From positions 4,960,001 through 5,024,000 of the forward strand of contig NZ_CP092074.1 of assembly GCF_024138715.1 (NCBI RefSeq): a DNA stretch of 64,000 bases, given 5' to 3'. This DNA comes from Emticicia sp. 21SJ11W-3. Lineage in GTDB: Bacteria > Bacteroidota > Bacteroidia > Cytophagales > Spirosomataceae. Of this stretch, positions 34,901 through 44,889 are shown piece after piece. A model generated the notes under the pieces. It saw nothing but the letters and a program-made list of their open reading frames with translations. It was not told the DNA's origin and ran no database searches. The position numbers and the translations under genes were made by a program. The first letter of the stretch is position 1. Every line of letters begins with the position of its first letter.

Positions 34901-36007
34901 TTATGCTTTTGCCATTAAGCGGGCTATCATTAACGAAATATCTAAAAAAAGTATTTTTGCCCGGGCATTGCGCTCTATATGGTAATGTGCTTCGCTGAAT
35001 AGCTCGGTTATCTGCTCCAGGTTATTGAGGTTAATAGCGGCAGAGAATCGCTGCACAAAAACCAGCTCTTCATTTTCAAGCCTTACCAGGCTTTCACCAC
35101 CATTGGTATATAAAAACATTTCTCTGAACAAGCTCAGGCCATATTCAAGCATTGCTTTTTGCTGCTCTTTGCTTTTGGTATCAAACTCATCGGCCATTGG
35201 CACCAGTTTCGACACATTAGTCGCATAGCACATCCGCATCCAGTTTGCAAACCAGGCATGATCATTATCTTCGGCCTTGTCTATCATCTCAAGCACACTA
35301 TGCATATTGCCTTCCGACAGAAAAGCAATCTGCTTTGCTCGTTCATGGGGCATGTCGCGGTATTTCAACAAATAGCTGATAATTTCCTGCTCTGTAAATT
35401 TTCTGACAGCCACCCTCTGTGTGCGTGATATAATGGTTGTTAGTAATCGCTCCATGCTGTTTACTACCAGCAAAAATAAGGTTTGCTCTGGTGGTTCTTC
35501 CAGAATCTTCAATAAAGCATTGGCCGTAGTGTTGTGGAAATATTCAGCCTGCCATATAATTACAATCTTGTAGCCTCCTTCGTACGATTTCAACGAAAGC
35601 TTCTGGATAAGTTGTCGGGCTTCTTCAGCAGGTATATTTCCTTGTTTTACCCCAATTTTCTCCAGCCAGTCGGGTAAGTTACCGTAAGGCGTTTCATTAA
35701 CAAATGCACGCCATTGAGACATAAAGTTTTCTGAAAGCACACTTTTACCCCCAGCCGTAGGAAAAATATAGTTGACATCCGGATGTGCCAGTTTACTCAT
35801 TTTTAAACAACTGGCACAGCGGCCACAGGCATCGTCAGACTGCTTGTCTTCACAATTAATGTACGTAGCATAAGCCAGGGCCAGCGCCAGGTTGGCGGTT
35901 CCTTCATTGCCATGAAATAACTGCGCATGCGCCACATGGTTATTGGCAACAGTACCAATAAGCGACTGTTTAATATCTTCAAGACCTGTGATTTCGCGAA
36001 AAAGCAT
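34901..36007 (-). CDS. holB: DNA polymerase III delta' subunit-like protein
   Basis: This 368-residue clamp-loader subunit has a zinc-binding cluster Cys52, Cys61, Cys64, Cys67. The P-loop region is degenerate: HGNEGTAN replaces GxxGxGKT, as expected for the non-ATPase delta' subunit. The AAA+ core continues with TTANALLKILEEPPE and the SRTQ sensor region. It helps load the beta clamp in the replisome. It sits between the GlmU-like gene (23 bp upstream) and hemC (13 bp downstream) in one minus-strand operon. Confidence 0.88.
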   Translation of the reverse strand: MLFREITGLEDIKQSLIGTVANNHVAHAQLFHGNEGTANLALALAYATYINCEDKQSDDACGRCASCLKMSKLAHPDVNYIFPTAGGKSVLSENFMSQWRAFVNETPYGNLPDWLEKIGVKQGNIPAEEARQLIQKLSLKSYEGGYKIVIIWQAEYFHNTTANALLKILEEPPEQTLFLLVVNSMERLLTTIISRTQRVAVRKFTEQEIISYLLKYRDMPHERAKQIAFLSEGNMHSVLEMIDKAEDNDHAWFANWMRMCYATNVSKLVPMADEFDTKSKEQQKAMLEYGLSLFREMFLYTNGGESLVRLENEELVFVQRFSAAINLNNLEQITELFSEAHYHIERNARAKILFLDISLMIARLMAKA

Positions 36008-36030
36008 GATGCAAAGTTAAGACATTATCA

Positions 36031-37212
36031 TCAAATAGACGATTCTGTCTCATGAATGTATTGCAGGATTTGCAGATCGGCGGCAGAAAGTTGGGTTTCA
36101 CGCCTTTTCATGGTCTCGTTTATCACCTGAATGGCTTTGTTGAAACGATATGGCACATAGCCGGAGTCGGCGCCACCCCACCTGAAAGAAGGCACGTGCT
36201 TGTTCTGAAAACCTGCACCGAAAATATTAGAACATACCCCTGCTACCGTACCCGTGTTAAACATGGTGCTGATACCCGCTTTGGTGTAGTCGCCCATGAA
36301 CAAGCCACAGAACAATTCTCCGCTTTTTTCCAGCTGACGGCTTACGTAACTATATAACTTTACGTCGGTGTAATCATTTTTCAGGTTTGAGTTATTCGTA
36401 TTGGCTCCCAGGTTACACCACTCACCAATTACTGAATTACCCAGAAAACCATCATGCGCCTTATTACTATAGGCAGTTAATATAGAGTTACCTACCTCAC
36501 CCCCTGCCCTGCAAAACGGCCCCAGCGTGGTATTGGCTCGCATCTTGCTCCCCCAGGCTACTATACTGCCCTCATCGGCAGAAAAAGGACCAATGATAAT
36601 GGCACCTTCCTGTACTGTAGCATTTTTACCAATGTATACCGGACCATTTTCGGCATTAATTATGGCTGCTTTGATAATGGCGCCTTCTTCAACAAATACG
36701 TTTTCTGGCGCATAAATACGGGTAAAGGGGTCTGTAACCGGCTGTGTGTATCGGCCTTGCGTTACCAATAGATAATCAGCCTTAATCTGGTTTCCGTTAT
36801 TAAGGTAGATATCGGGCAGGTTTTTCAGAATAGTCAGTTGCGTTGCGGGAAATTCTTTTAACCCATATCGCGAGTAATCTATCGGGAAATTAAGCTTTTC
36901 TTTGGTTTTTATTGCAAGCGTTGTGTCTCCTTCAACAAGTGCTTCGCCATTATTCAACTGGCTGATTTCTGATAGTAACCGGGCATCTGGGCAAACGGCT
37001 CCATTAATGTAAAGATTATTATCAGTGGCAATATCTTCAAATTTTGTTTGCAGGTAGTTTTCTGTCAGAAAAGAAACCTTTGTATGCAGCATCCTTTCCC
37101 ACTTTTCAGCAATGGTGAGTATCCCGCATCTGATACCGGCTACCGGTTTGGTAAATGTAAACGGCTTTAGCTGATTTCTTATCTGAATGTCGTCAAAAAC
37201 AATGTAGTTCAT
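36031..37212 (-). CDS. GlmU-like sugar nucleotidyltransferase (Bacteroidetes type)
   Basis: This 393-residue protein pairs an N-terminal nucleotidyltransferase-like domain (about 1-170, starting MNYIVFDDIQIRNQLKPFTFTKPV) with a C-terminal left-handed beta-helix. The helix hexapeptides include PVYIGKNATVQEGAIIIGPF and GNSVIGEWCNLGANTNNSNLKN. It matches the alternative GlmU family of Bacteroidota, which probably makes UDP-GlcNAc from glucosamine-1-phosphate for cell-wall and LPS synthesis. The N-terminal domain lacks the canonical LAAGxGTR loop of E. coli GlmU, a known property of this variant. First gene of the operon with holB and hemC. Confidence 0.82.
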   Translation of the reverse strand: MNYIVFDDIQIRNQLKPFTFTKPVAGIRCGILTIAEKWERMLHTKVSFLTENYLQTKFEDIATDNNLYINGAVCPDARLLSEISQLNNGEALVEGDTTLAIKTKEKLNFPIDYSRYGLKEFPATQLTILKNLPDIYLNNGNQIKADYLLVTQGRYTQPVTDPFTRIYAPENVFVEEGAIIKAAIINAENGPVYIGKNATVQEGAIIIGPFSADEGSIVAWGSKMRANTTLGPFCRAGGEVGNSILTAYSNKAHDGFLGNSVIGEWCNLGANTNNSNLKNDYTDVKLYSYVSRQLEKSGELFCGLFMGDYTKAGISTMFNTGTVAGVCSNIFGAGFQNKHVPSFRWGGADSGYVPYRFNKAIQVINETMKRRETQLSAADLQILQYIHETESSI

Positions 37213-37325
37213 CTGATTTCCTTTAGTTTTTCCGGCGGTAAAGATAACTAAAATTTACCTCTGTAGAAATTTGGCCTGGGTTAACAAATGCTATACCTTT
37301 ATAATCACTTAAATGAAACCACCTG

Positions 37326-38201
37326 ATGAAAAAAATAGTTGTTTTTGGTGCTACAGGTATGCTAGGCAAGCCCGTTACCAAAGCCTTAATTGAGGCCGGA
37401 TTTGAGGTAAGTGTTATGGTAAGAAATGAACCACAAGCCGCTGACTTTTTGGAGGGCGCTAAAATCATTAAAGGAAATTTAAAGAATGAAGCTGATGTTG
37501 AAAAGGCGATTCGCGGGCAAGACGGGGTTTTTCTGAGCCTTTCGGTGCTTCAAACAGAAAAGGAATCTGACTGGCATACCGAGCAACAGGGTATAGACAC
37601 TATTCTTGCAGTAGCTAAGCGAGAAGGCATTAAGCGGATAGGATACCTGTCTTCTCTGGTGCATCTTTATCAGGGTATGGACGGTTTTGACTGGTGGGTG
37701 TTCAGGGTTAAACAAGAGGCAGTAAGCAAGATAAAGACCGCTGGTATCCCTTATACTATCTTTTATCCTTCTACTTTTATGGAGAGTATATTTTACCAGT
37801 CCAGACAAGGGAATATGATTGCATTGGGAGGAACATCAGCGTATCCTCTCTATTACATAGCTGCTGATGACTATGCGCTACAGGTAGCCAATTCATTCAA
37901 GATACTTGCGGATGAAAACAAAGAGTATGTAGTGCAAGGCACAGAGGCCTTTACACAAGACGAAGCCGCCAAACTCTTTGTAAAGTATTACACCAAAGAA
38001 AAACTACGCACTATTTGGGCCCCTATGTTTATGATGAAACTGATGGGGGTTATCAGCCGGAAGTTTGATTATGGCTACCATATTGTAACCGCGCTGAATA
38101 AATACCCTGAAAAATTTGAAGCGGCCAACACCTGGGAAGAGCTGGGCAAGCCAGCCATTACGCTAAAGGCTTTTGCCCGGCAATTAAGTTTAAAACCATA
38201 A
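37326..38201 (+). CDS. NmrA-like NAD(P)-binding protein
   Basis: This 291-residue atypical short-chain dehydrogenase has an N-terminal Rossmann motif (GATGMLGKPV) and an NmrA-type body including GVFLSLSVLQ and IGYLSSLVHL. Such proteins are redox sensors, epimerase-like enzymes or quinone reductases; the precise activity cannot be read. It is divergent from the GlmU-like operon and convergent with the sugar dehydrogenase gene. No signal peptide, so it is cytoplasmic. Confidence 0.78.
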   Translation: MKKIVVFGATGMLGKPVTKALIEAGFEVSVMVRNEPQAADFLEGAKIIKGNLKNEADVEKAIRGQDGVFLSLSVLQTEKESDWHTEQQGIDTILAVAKREGIKRIGYLSSLVHLYQGMDGFDWWVFRVKQEAVSKIKTAGIPYTIFYPSTFMESIFYQSRQGNMIALGGTSAYPLYYIAADDYALQVANSFKILADENKEYVVQGTEAFTQDEAAKLFVKYYTKEKLRTIWAPMFMMKLMGVISRKFDYGYHIVTALNKYPEKFEAANTWEELGKPAITLKAFARQLSLKP

Positions 38202-38209
38202 GCAAAAAA

Positions 38210-38234
38210 ATATCCCCTGCCAATGAGGGGATAT
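38210..38234. terminator. Terminator between NmrA-like and sugar dehydrogenase genes
   Basis: ATATCCCCT (38210-38218) and AGGGGATAT (38226-38234) form a perfect 9-bp stem with a 7-nt loop. The A-tract upstream would serve the minus strand; the T-tract downstream is interrupted. Confidence 0.7.
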
Positions 38235-38267
38235 CTGATTGTTTTTATAACTGTCGTAGTATTGTAC

Positions 38268-39464
38268 TTATTTTTTAGCAATTCTGTATAATCTTCCCTG
38301 GTCGGTAACGGCATACAATGCGCCATCTTTACCCTGGGTTACATCGCGGAAACGTTGGTATTCTTCAGAAAGCAGACGTTCTTCGCCCACTACTTTATCA
38401 TTTTCAATTACCAGCCGTGCAATATGCATACCGCTGAGGCAGCCAATAAACAAGTTGTTTTTCCACTCAGGAATCATATTACCGCTGTAGAAGGTCATTC
38501 CGCTTGGCGATACTGACGGGTCCCAGTAGTATACCGGTTGTTCCATGCCTTCTTTTTGCTGAATTACATCACCAATGCTTTTTCCGCTGTATTCAATACC
38601 ATAGGTAATGGTTGGCCAGCCATAGTTTTTACCAGCGCGAACGTGATTCACCTCGTCACCACCTCTCGGGCCAAACTCATTAGAGTAAAGCTCGCCTGTA
38701 ACCGGATGAAATGCCAGACCTTGTACGTTACGGTGACCATAAGAATACAATTCTGGTTTTGCGCCTTCCTGCCCTTCAAACGGATTACCCTTTACAGGCT
38801 TACCGTCAGTAGTTATATGAATAACTTTACCCAGGCTTGAGTTAAGTGCCTGTGCCTGCGGACGGGTAACGAGGTCTGAACGCTCGCCGGTACTTACAAA
38901 AAGATTGCCGCTTTTATCGAAAAGAATACGGCCACCATAGTGTAGCGTGCCTTTATGTGCTGGTGTAGCGCGGTAGATTACTATTGCCCCTTCAATTTTA
39001 GACTCGTCGGCCGACAATTTACCTTTCGCCACTGATGTATGTGTACCACCTTCTACGTTCTCAGAGAATGTCCAGTAAACCATGCGGTTCTTAGCAAATG
39101 CCGGGTCAATTGTAATACCCAGAAGCCCGCCTTGTCCGTTTGAGTTCACTTCAGGCAGGCCGTTAATGGGTTTGCTCAATTCGCCGCTTATTTTAGCAAT
39201 GCGCAGATTCCCGCGTTTTTCAGTAATCAACAATCGGCCGTCCGGAAGGCTGGTAACACCCCAGGGAGAGGTCAGCCCTTCGGTAAGTACTTTAAACCCA
39301 TAAGGTGTTTTTGTTTTTATGCCCGCTGTTCTGGTTTGGCCTTCAAAAGCAGGTTTATAGTTTGAATTAGGAGCCTTAGTTTCAACAGGCGGCAAAGTTC
39401 CCTGTGCAAAAGAGGCATAACTAACCGAAATAAACGCTAAAGAAAGTAGTGTCGTTTTTTTCAT
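38268..39464 (-). CDS. Secreted PQQ-dependent sugar dehydrogenase family protein
   Basis: This 398-residue protein has a signal peptide (MKKTTLLSLAFISVSYASFA) and a six-bladed propeller of the glucose/sorbosone dehydrogenase (Asd) family. Repeated blade signatures include LTSPWGVTSLPDGRLLITEKRG, LHYGGRILFDKSGNLFVSTGERS, YGHRNVQGLAFHP and NEFGPRGGDEVNHV. Members oxidise aldose sugars in the periplasm using PQQ. No PQQ-synthesis genes appear in the window; many Bacteroidota use external PQQ or have proteins of uncertain cofactor. The gene is monocistronic. Confidence 0.85.
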   Translation of the reverse strand: MKKTTLLSLAFISVSYASFAQGTLPPVETKAPNSNYKPAFEGQTRTAGIKTKTPYGFKVLTEGLTSPWGVTSLPDGRLLITEKRGNLRIAKISGELSKPINGLPEVNSNGQGGLLGITIDPAFAKNRMVYWTFSENVEGGTHTSVAKGKLSADESKIEGAIVIYRATPAHKGTLHYGGRILFDKSGNLFVSTGERSDLVTRPQAQALNSSLGKVIHITTDGKPVKGNPFEGQEGAKPELYSYGHRNVQGLAFHPVTGELYSNEFGPRGGDEVNHVRAGKNYGWPTITYGIEYSGKSIGDVIQQKEGMEQPVYYWDPSVSPSGMTFYSGNMIPEWKNNLFIGCLSGMHIARLVIENDKVVGEERLLSEEYQRFRDVTQGKDGALYAVTDQGRLYRIAKK

Positions 39465-39916
39465 ATATATTTTAAAATTAAAGTATCAATTCAGGTTGAA
39501 TGTTACAGAAGTGTTTTTTATGCCTGGCAATTCGTTTGCAATATAAGCATCTTATTGCTTACATGCTGCTACATAGGCCCAAGTATCCGTTTTTTAACAA
39601 TGGTCTGGCTTTAAATAATTCCTATGACCTCAAAAAAAACACCCAAATTTACTAACAGATTTTCATTCTGGTTATGCTGTCGGTATCATTTTAGACCAAG
39701 CAGTTGTTCTCACCTACCAATATTGCCGGTAGTTAGACCAAAGCCATAGCGCTGATAAGAATTTGGCTGATATATGGCCTTAAATCAATCATTAACATTG
39801 GCATAATAAATGGCCATAACCGTATTATCATGAAATTTATTCTGTAATAAGAAACTTTTTAAGCCGGATTAGCTGTTGTGTCTTTCCCCACTTACATTTT
39901 CACTGAAATTTTACTC
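39465..39916. other. Gene-free divergent region
   Basis: About 450 bp lie between the sugar dehydrogenase (minus) and the Hsp70-like gene (plus). I see no coding frame. It contains small hairpins (TAAGCA...TGCTTA near 39546-39563 and CTACC...GGTAG near 39715-39734) and a direct repeat TTAGACCAA near 39691 and 39736. None is convincing as a known element. It must hold both promoters. Confidence 0.4.
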
Positions 39917-41194
39917 ATGAGTCAGTTTATTTACGGAATTGATTTTGGCACTACTAATTCGGCCCTGGTTGTTCTTGATACTACCACCAATAACATTGTT
40001 AAGTTATTTACTACGCCTTCTTTATTATTTTTTCCGGATACCGGCAGGGCGGAAGATGCACTGGCATTCTCGATTGGCCACGAAGCGGTAGAACGATACG
40101 TAGAAAGCCGCCGGAAAGGACGCTTCATGAAATCAATCAAGAAGGTTTTACCCAATAAGAGCTTTGTTGATACGCGTATAGGTACCAAACGTTATACGAT
40201 TGAGGATCTGGTTTCGCTGATTCTGATTCACCTGAAAAAACAGGCGGATGAATTTTTAGGAGAGAATATAACAACGGCAGTTATCGGGCGACCGGTGGTA
40301 TTTGACGAAAACCCTGAGAAAGACGCACTGGCTCAGGAACGTCTCTCTAAAGCAGCCAGAATTGCCGGTTTTACTGAGTTTTATTTTCAGATGGAGCCCA
40401 TTGGTGCGGCTTTTACTTATGAGCGCCAGCTGGCCAAAAAAGAACTGGTTCTGGTAGCTGACTTTGGTGGTGGTACGTCAGATTTTTCATTGATGCATCT
40501 GAATCCTGATGCGGTGCATCAGGCCGACAGAAAAGCCGATATGATTGCCAAAGGCGGGGTTTATATTGGTGGCGACAGCTTTGATTCTGACATTATGTGG
40601 CACAAAGGCACGCCTCATTTTGGCCGTGGGGTAAAAGAAGAACTGACACCGGGCAAATCTCTGGATTTACCGCTGTCTTACTTTCAGAATATCTGTTCGT
40701 GGGAAAAAATGAACTTTCTGGATACCCTTCGGATGAGAACCAACATTGGTAAATCTTATGTGTTTTCGGGCAAAAATCCGCTGGTGAAAAACCTGCTGAC
40801 TCTGATAGAAGACAACCTGGGTTATGTGCTTTTTAAACAGATTGAAAAAACTAAAATAGACCTTACGCATGAAGAAGAAGCTGTGTTTGAGTTCAGCCAA
40901 CATGAGATTGATTTCAGGGAAAATATTTCAATGAATGAATTTGAGCACCAGATAATTAATAAAAACCTGGAAAAGATTGAGGATTATCTGCTGGAGTTTC
41001 TGAAAAAACACAAAATTGAGGCTAAAAATATTGACGCCATCTTTATGACCGGAGGTACATCAATGGTGCGCCCGTTGAAGAATATTTTTGTGGAAAGGTT
41101 CGGAGATGACAAGGTAAAATCGGGCGATAACTTTAACAGTGTGGCTATGGGATTAGCCTATAGCTTTAAGGTATTGCAACAGGAGTTTAAGTAA
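39917..41194 (+). CDS. Hsp70-family protein (YegD-like)
   Basis: This protein of about 425 residues has the Hsp70 ATPase fold: IDFGTTNSALV (phosphate 1), VADFGGGTSDFSLM (phosphate 2) and FMTGGTSMVRPL (adenosine). It lacks the DnaK substrate-binding domain, so it is YegD-like rather than a standard chaperone. The ATG at 39917 (MSQFIYGIDFGTTN) is chosen over a GTG at 39878, which adds a non-conserved tail before the first ATPase strand. Role unknown. Monocistronic with a very strong bidirectional terminator. Confidence 0.82.
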   Translation: MSQFIYGIDFGTTNSALVVLDTTTNNIVKLFTTPSLLFFPDTGRAEDALAFSIGHEAVERYVESRRKGRFMKSIKKVLPNKSFVDTRIGTKRYTIEDLVSLILIHLKKQADEFLGENITTAVIGRPVVFDENPEKDALAQERLSKAARIAGFTEFYFQMEPIGAAFTYERQLAKKELVLVADFGGGTSDFSLMHLNPDAVHQADRKADMIAKGGVYIGGDSFDSDIMWHKGTPHFGRGVKEELTPGKSLDLPLSYFQNICSWEKMNFLDTLRMRTNIGKSYVFSGKNPLVKNLLTLIEDNLGYVLFKQIEKTKIDLTHEEEAVFEFSQHEIDFRENISMNEFEHQIINKNLEKIEDYLLEFLKKHKIEAKNIDAIFMTGGTSMVRPLKNIFVERFGDDKVKSGDNFNSVAMGLAYSFKVLQQEFK

Positions 41195-41230
41195 AACAAA
41201 ACCCCGTCTATTCTGGCGGGGTTTTGTTTT
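41193..41230. terminator. Bidirectional terminator (Hsp70-like / DUF4374)
   Basis: A perfect 14-bp stem (AAAACAAAACCCCG at 41193-41206, CGGGGTTTTGTTTT at 41217-41230) has a 10-nt loop between convergent genes. Confidence 0.88.
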
Positions 41231-41235
41231 GAACC

Positions 41236-42540
41236 TTATTTAGTAAGTTTAATGAAACCGACGGCCATACCACCGGCTGTTAAATCAAATACTTTTTTGC
41301 TGGTTCCGGTAACTGGGTCATGCTCATAAAAGCCGTTCATTTTCAGGTCTTCATTGTATGTCTGAAGATATAACTTGCCATTTACAATGCTGTTGTTTGG
41401 GTAGGCGAATCCGGCAGTTAAAGGAATATCCTGAATAATAGTAGCTGTTTGGGCATTCAAATCAAGTTTTGCCCAACGCTGGTTGGCACCATAAAAAGCC
41501 AGGCTTCTTAACTGGTTGTATTCGGTCTCGGTAATAGTACCATTGGCCATTTTGGCAATAAGCGCCAATAAAGCCGGGGGGTCCTGCTGTCCGGATATAC
41601 AGGCATACGCTATACCGTTACCATAGTATATACCTCCCAGAACCAACTGGAACATCAGGTTGGTTTGTCCGATTTTATCAACAGGATTAAATGCATAATT
41701 TGGGTCGAAATCAGTTGTACCTGCCGGAATCTTCAGTATTTTAGGTCTTGACCCCTTTCTTGAGTTAGGGCCCAATTGGCCGTCAAGACCATATTGGCCC
41801 TGTGTAATTACAAATATGTTTCCCTGCTCGTCAATCAACGGATGATCAAACCCACGGGCAATGGGATAAGTGGCGTTCTGAAAGGTCAGTGTTTTTTCCC
41901 ATTGATTGTTGTTCAGGTTTACTACCTCTGCATGCACATCAAGGAGGTCATAAAACTGCCCGGTGTCAAAATTATCTGCTACCAGAAAAAGAAACAATTT
42001 ATTATCCTGCTTTCGGTAAACCACATGCGAATAGTTGTCTCTGCTTAACCCAGAACTCTTCGCTTTAGACATATCAACATCTGTAATTTTCTGCATGGTT
42101 GCCGGATTAAAAAGGGCAACCCCTTTTTTGTCCCAGGTAGTATAAACACCCAGTGTTTCAGAAATAATCAATACCTGATTCAGAGAGCCAAGTAAAGGCA
42201 GACTGGCAACTTCTACCAGATTACCGGTTTCTTTAGACACCGCAATTTTAGATAGTACGTTCTCGCCTTTCAGGTTGTTACTGAAAATAAAGTTTTTCCA
42301 TACGGCTCTCGTATACAAAAAATTATAGCTGGTTTTGGTGGTAATATCAATATTACCTGTTGGCATTGACGAATAGTAACCGGCATAATAGCTATTGCCG
42401 GCGGTGGTTTGAGATACCGAAGATATTACGAAGCCGTCTTCATAATACTTCGATTGTTCTTCTTTAGTTTCAGGTTCTGTGGTTTCGCAGGCAAACAAGG
42501 CAGCAGCCAGGAGCCCCAAAAAAAGTAGTCTGGTTTTCAT
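41236..42540 (-). CDS. DUF4374 lipoprotein (iron-uptake associated)
   Basis: This 434-residue lipoprotein has a lipobox at LLAAALFAC and a beta-propeller-like body typical of DUF4374. In Bacteroidota the family is encoded next to TonB-dependent receptors for siderophores or heme and PepSY proteins, as here. It is probably a surface or periplasmic binding protein. It is 6 bp after the TonB receptor gene and shares its operon. The substrate is unknown. Confidence 0.82.
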   Translation of the reverse strand: MKTRLLFLGLLAAALFACETTEPETKEEQSKYYEDGFVISSVSQTTAGNSYYAGYYSSMPTGNIDITTKTSYNFLYTRAVWKNFIFSNNLKGENVLSKIAVSKETGNLVEVASLPLLGSLNQVLIISETLGVYTTWDKKGVALFNPATMQKITDVDMSKAKSSGLSRDNYSHVVYRKQDNKLFLFLVADNFDTGQFYDLLDVHAEVVNLNNNQWEKTLTFQNATYPIARGFDHPLIDEQGNIFVITQGQYGLDGQLGPNSRKGSRPKILKIPAGTTDFDPNYAFNPVDKIGQTNLMFQLVLGGIYYGNGIAYACISGQQDPPALLALIAKMANGTITETEYNQLRSLAFYGANQRWAKLDLNAQTATIIQDIPLTAGFAYPNNSIVNGKLYLQTYNEDLKMNGFYEHDPVTGTSKKVFDLTAGGMAVGFIKLTK

Positions 42541-42546
42541 TATCTA

Positions 42547-44868
42547 TTAAAATTTAGTGATTTCGTAAATCAGTTTTGCATTGAAACTGGTACCGGCGCG
42601 TGGCACCAGAAAGTTGTCGAACAGCGCTGCATTGAGTACATTCAGTACGTTAATTGAGGCCGTAAGATTTTGCACCGGAAACTTGTAAGAACAGCCTACA
42701 TCTACCCTGTGTTGCACCGGCACAAAGGCATCTGGGGTGGTTTTGTAACTATTGTTTTTACCAATCATGATGTGGTTAAACGGCGCTACATAATTGTAAA
42801 AAGCGTAAGCTCTGAAAAACGAGTTTCTGATGCCCAGCCCATTCTTTTGCCAGGCAAGCTCGAGGTTACCGAAGAAATTAGGGTTATTAGGAAATGCCGA
42901 CCCAACCAGATATTGATTTTTAGGGTCTTTTACCTGTGTGAAATTTTTGCGTAAAAAGGTGATGTTTGCACTTAAACTCCAGGTATTGTTATATTTTAGT
43001 GTAGCTTCGCCTTCTGTGCCGAGGGTTCTTGCCTGATCGGCGTTTTCATAGATTCTGGTGATGTTTGAGCCTAGAAAGATGATGTCGTTCTGCCTGCGAT
43101 AAAAGCCATTGACAGCACCGGATATGGCAAGCACCTGGTCTGATTTATTCAGATAAGAAATACCGGCGTTCAGATTGTTACTGCTTTCGGGCAATAGATT
43201 GGTGTTCCGAAGAATATCAGCCCCGTTACCAACAAACTGATAAAACTGCGGAATGAGAAATCCTTTTTCGTAAGACACCCGCGCAAAAAGGCTTTCTGAC
43301 AGGTCATATTTCAGCCCGGCATTCCACCCCCAGAATCCATCCTTCTTTCTAATCATCATAAACGTGCTGTTTTCGGCTCCGTTCAACACAAAATCATACC
43401 GTTTTACTGCCGCCGACAAAGTAAGATGCGACAACACAAGCCCTTCGTATTGTAGGCCAGAGATATTCTTCATCAGGGTCTGAGGAATACGCAGGTAATC
43501 TTTGGCGTGGTCTGATTCAAGATAATCAATGCCCTTTAGTCTTTGGCTGGCAAATAAATTAGAGGCCAGTAGTTTATGATTCGGCGCCAGTTGTATCACC
43601 AGGCTGCTGCGGTTTATCCAGCTACGGCTGTAGTTATCAGTTAATCTTTCGGCAACGTATTCGCCGGGTGTGTTACGCCCTACAATTTTACCGCTCCAGC
43701 TATATACATTTGCGGTGGTATCTTTATAGGTTAAAAGCTGGTCGCTCCAGTTGCCGATGGTTTTAAATAGTATTTTTTCATCCAGAAAAGACTTGTCGTA
43801 CTTAATGGTAGCTGCCAGGTTTTCAGCATGATAATCTGCTTCACCAAACGGAATATGCGATATTCTGGCACCATTCTGCAACTCTTTATATCCTTTCGAG
43901 TAATTCATAGTCAGTCTCAGCTCATCTGCCCAGGGTTTACTATGAACCCCGGCAGTAAGGCCTCCGTAAAAAAACCGGAATTTGTCATGAAAACGCTTCA
44001 CTTTTTCAACGCGGTTGGTTTCATACACCAGGGCTTTCATGGTGTAGTCGTTATCTGATTGATTATAAGCAGCCGAAAAATTGACAAAGTAATTCTGCTT
44101 ATTGGTCAGGCTCAGATTTACATCAGCCAGATGCGTATTAAATGACCCAACATTGTATGAGGCGCGAAAGGTATTATGCGATTTCTGTTCAGTGATAATA
44201 TTTATACCTCCGCCCAGTGCATCGGTGCCCACATCAACCGGTAAAACGCCCTTGTAAATATCCAAACGCTTTACATTAGCTAAAGGCAGTGTTGAAATAT
44301 CGAAATTAGGATACAGCAATTCCATCGGGATACCGTCAATATATACTCTGATTGCATCACCTCTGATACCGTTAATAGATATATCAGAGCGGTCGCCCAT
44401 AGAACTTGAACGCCGGATTCGCACACCAGAAACCCGGTCGATTACGTCGGTCAGCAATACATTCTGAGTAATTACATTCTTAATTTCAATACTTTTAATG
44501 GCTATAGGCTTGGTTTCCTGCAATCGGCTTTGTTTTTCCTGCTTTACTGTTACTTCCTGCAGCTGGGTATCTGAGTTTTTCAGTATTATCTCTTCAAAAA
44601 CAGAGGCATTTTTGCTGACTCTTACTTTTTTCTCAAAGCCTTCATAACCAATTGAGCTGGCAAAGAGCACATACTCACCTGCTGAAACCCCCTTGATTTC
44701 AAATTTTCCGCTGCTATCAGTCAGAGTGGCTATGTTTGTATTTTTTAAAGAAACACTTGCAAAAGGCACGGCTTCGCCTGTAGTAGTTTTAATCTGGCCT
44801 TTAATAACGTTGCTTTGGGCAAGCAACAGATAAGGAGTAAATAATAGCAATAATAATTGTGCTTTCAT
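42547..44868 (-). CDS. TonB-dependent outer-membrane receptor
   Basis: This 773-residue receptor has a signal peptide (MKAQLLLLLFTPYLLLA). A carboxypeptidase-regulatory-like domain (about 20-100: GEAVPFASVSLKNTNIATLTD) precedes a TonB plug (VLLTDVIDRVSGVRIRR, GVLPVDVGTDALGGGINI) and a 22-strand barrel. I chose the ATG at 44868; the upstream ATG at 44940 would place 24 residues before the signal peptide. With the DUF4374 lipoprotein and divergent PepSY genes it forms a likely iron or heme-siderophore uptake locus (inference). A TAACTTTG promoter box at 44890-44897 and an overlapping palindrome suggest metal-dependent control. Confidence 0.9.
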   Translation of the reverse strand: MKAQLLLLLFTPYLLLAQSNVIKGQIKTTTGEAVPFASVSLKNTNIATLTDSSGKFEIKGVSAGEYVLFASSIGYEGFEKKVRVSKNASVFEEIILKNSDTQLQEVTVKQEKQSRLQETKPIAIKSIEIKNVITQNVLLTDVIDRVSGVRIRRSSSMGDRSDISINGIRGDAIRVYIDGIPMELLYPNFDISTLPLANVKRLDIYKGVLPVDVGTDALGGGINIITEQKSHNTFRASYNVGSFNTHLADVNLSLTNKQNYFVNFSAAYNQSDNDYTMKALVYETNRVEKVKRFHDKFRFFYGGLTAGVHSKPWADELRLTMNYSKGYKELQNGARISHIPFGEADYHAENLAATIKYDKSFLDEKILFKTIGNWSDQLLTYKDTTANVYSWSGKIVGRNTPGEYVAERLTDNYSRSWINRSSLVIQLAPNHKLLASNLFASQRLKGIDYLESDHAKDYLRIPQTLMKNISGLQYEGLVLSHLTLSAAVKRYDFVLNGAENSTFMMIRKKDGFWGWNAGLKYDLSESLFARVSYEKGFLIPQFYQFVGNGADILRNTNLLPESSNNLNAGISYLNKSDQVLAISGAVNGFYRRQNDIIFLGSNITRIYENADQARTLGTEGEATLKYNNTWSLSANITFLRKNFTQVKDPKNQYLVGSAFPNNPNFFGNLELAWQKNGLGIRNSFFRAYAFYNYVAPFNHIMIGKNNSYKTTPDAFVPVQHRVDVGCSYKFPVQNLTASINVLNVLNAALFDNFLVPRAGTSFNAKLIYEITKF

Positions 44869-44889
44869 TCGAGATTTAGTTTGAAAGCA

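Noticed and set aside
39465-39916. A riboswitch or small RNA in the 450-bp gap
   Set aside because: The hairpins are short and do not match any riboswitch pattern I recognise.
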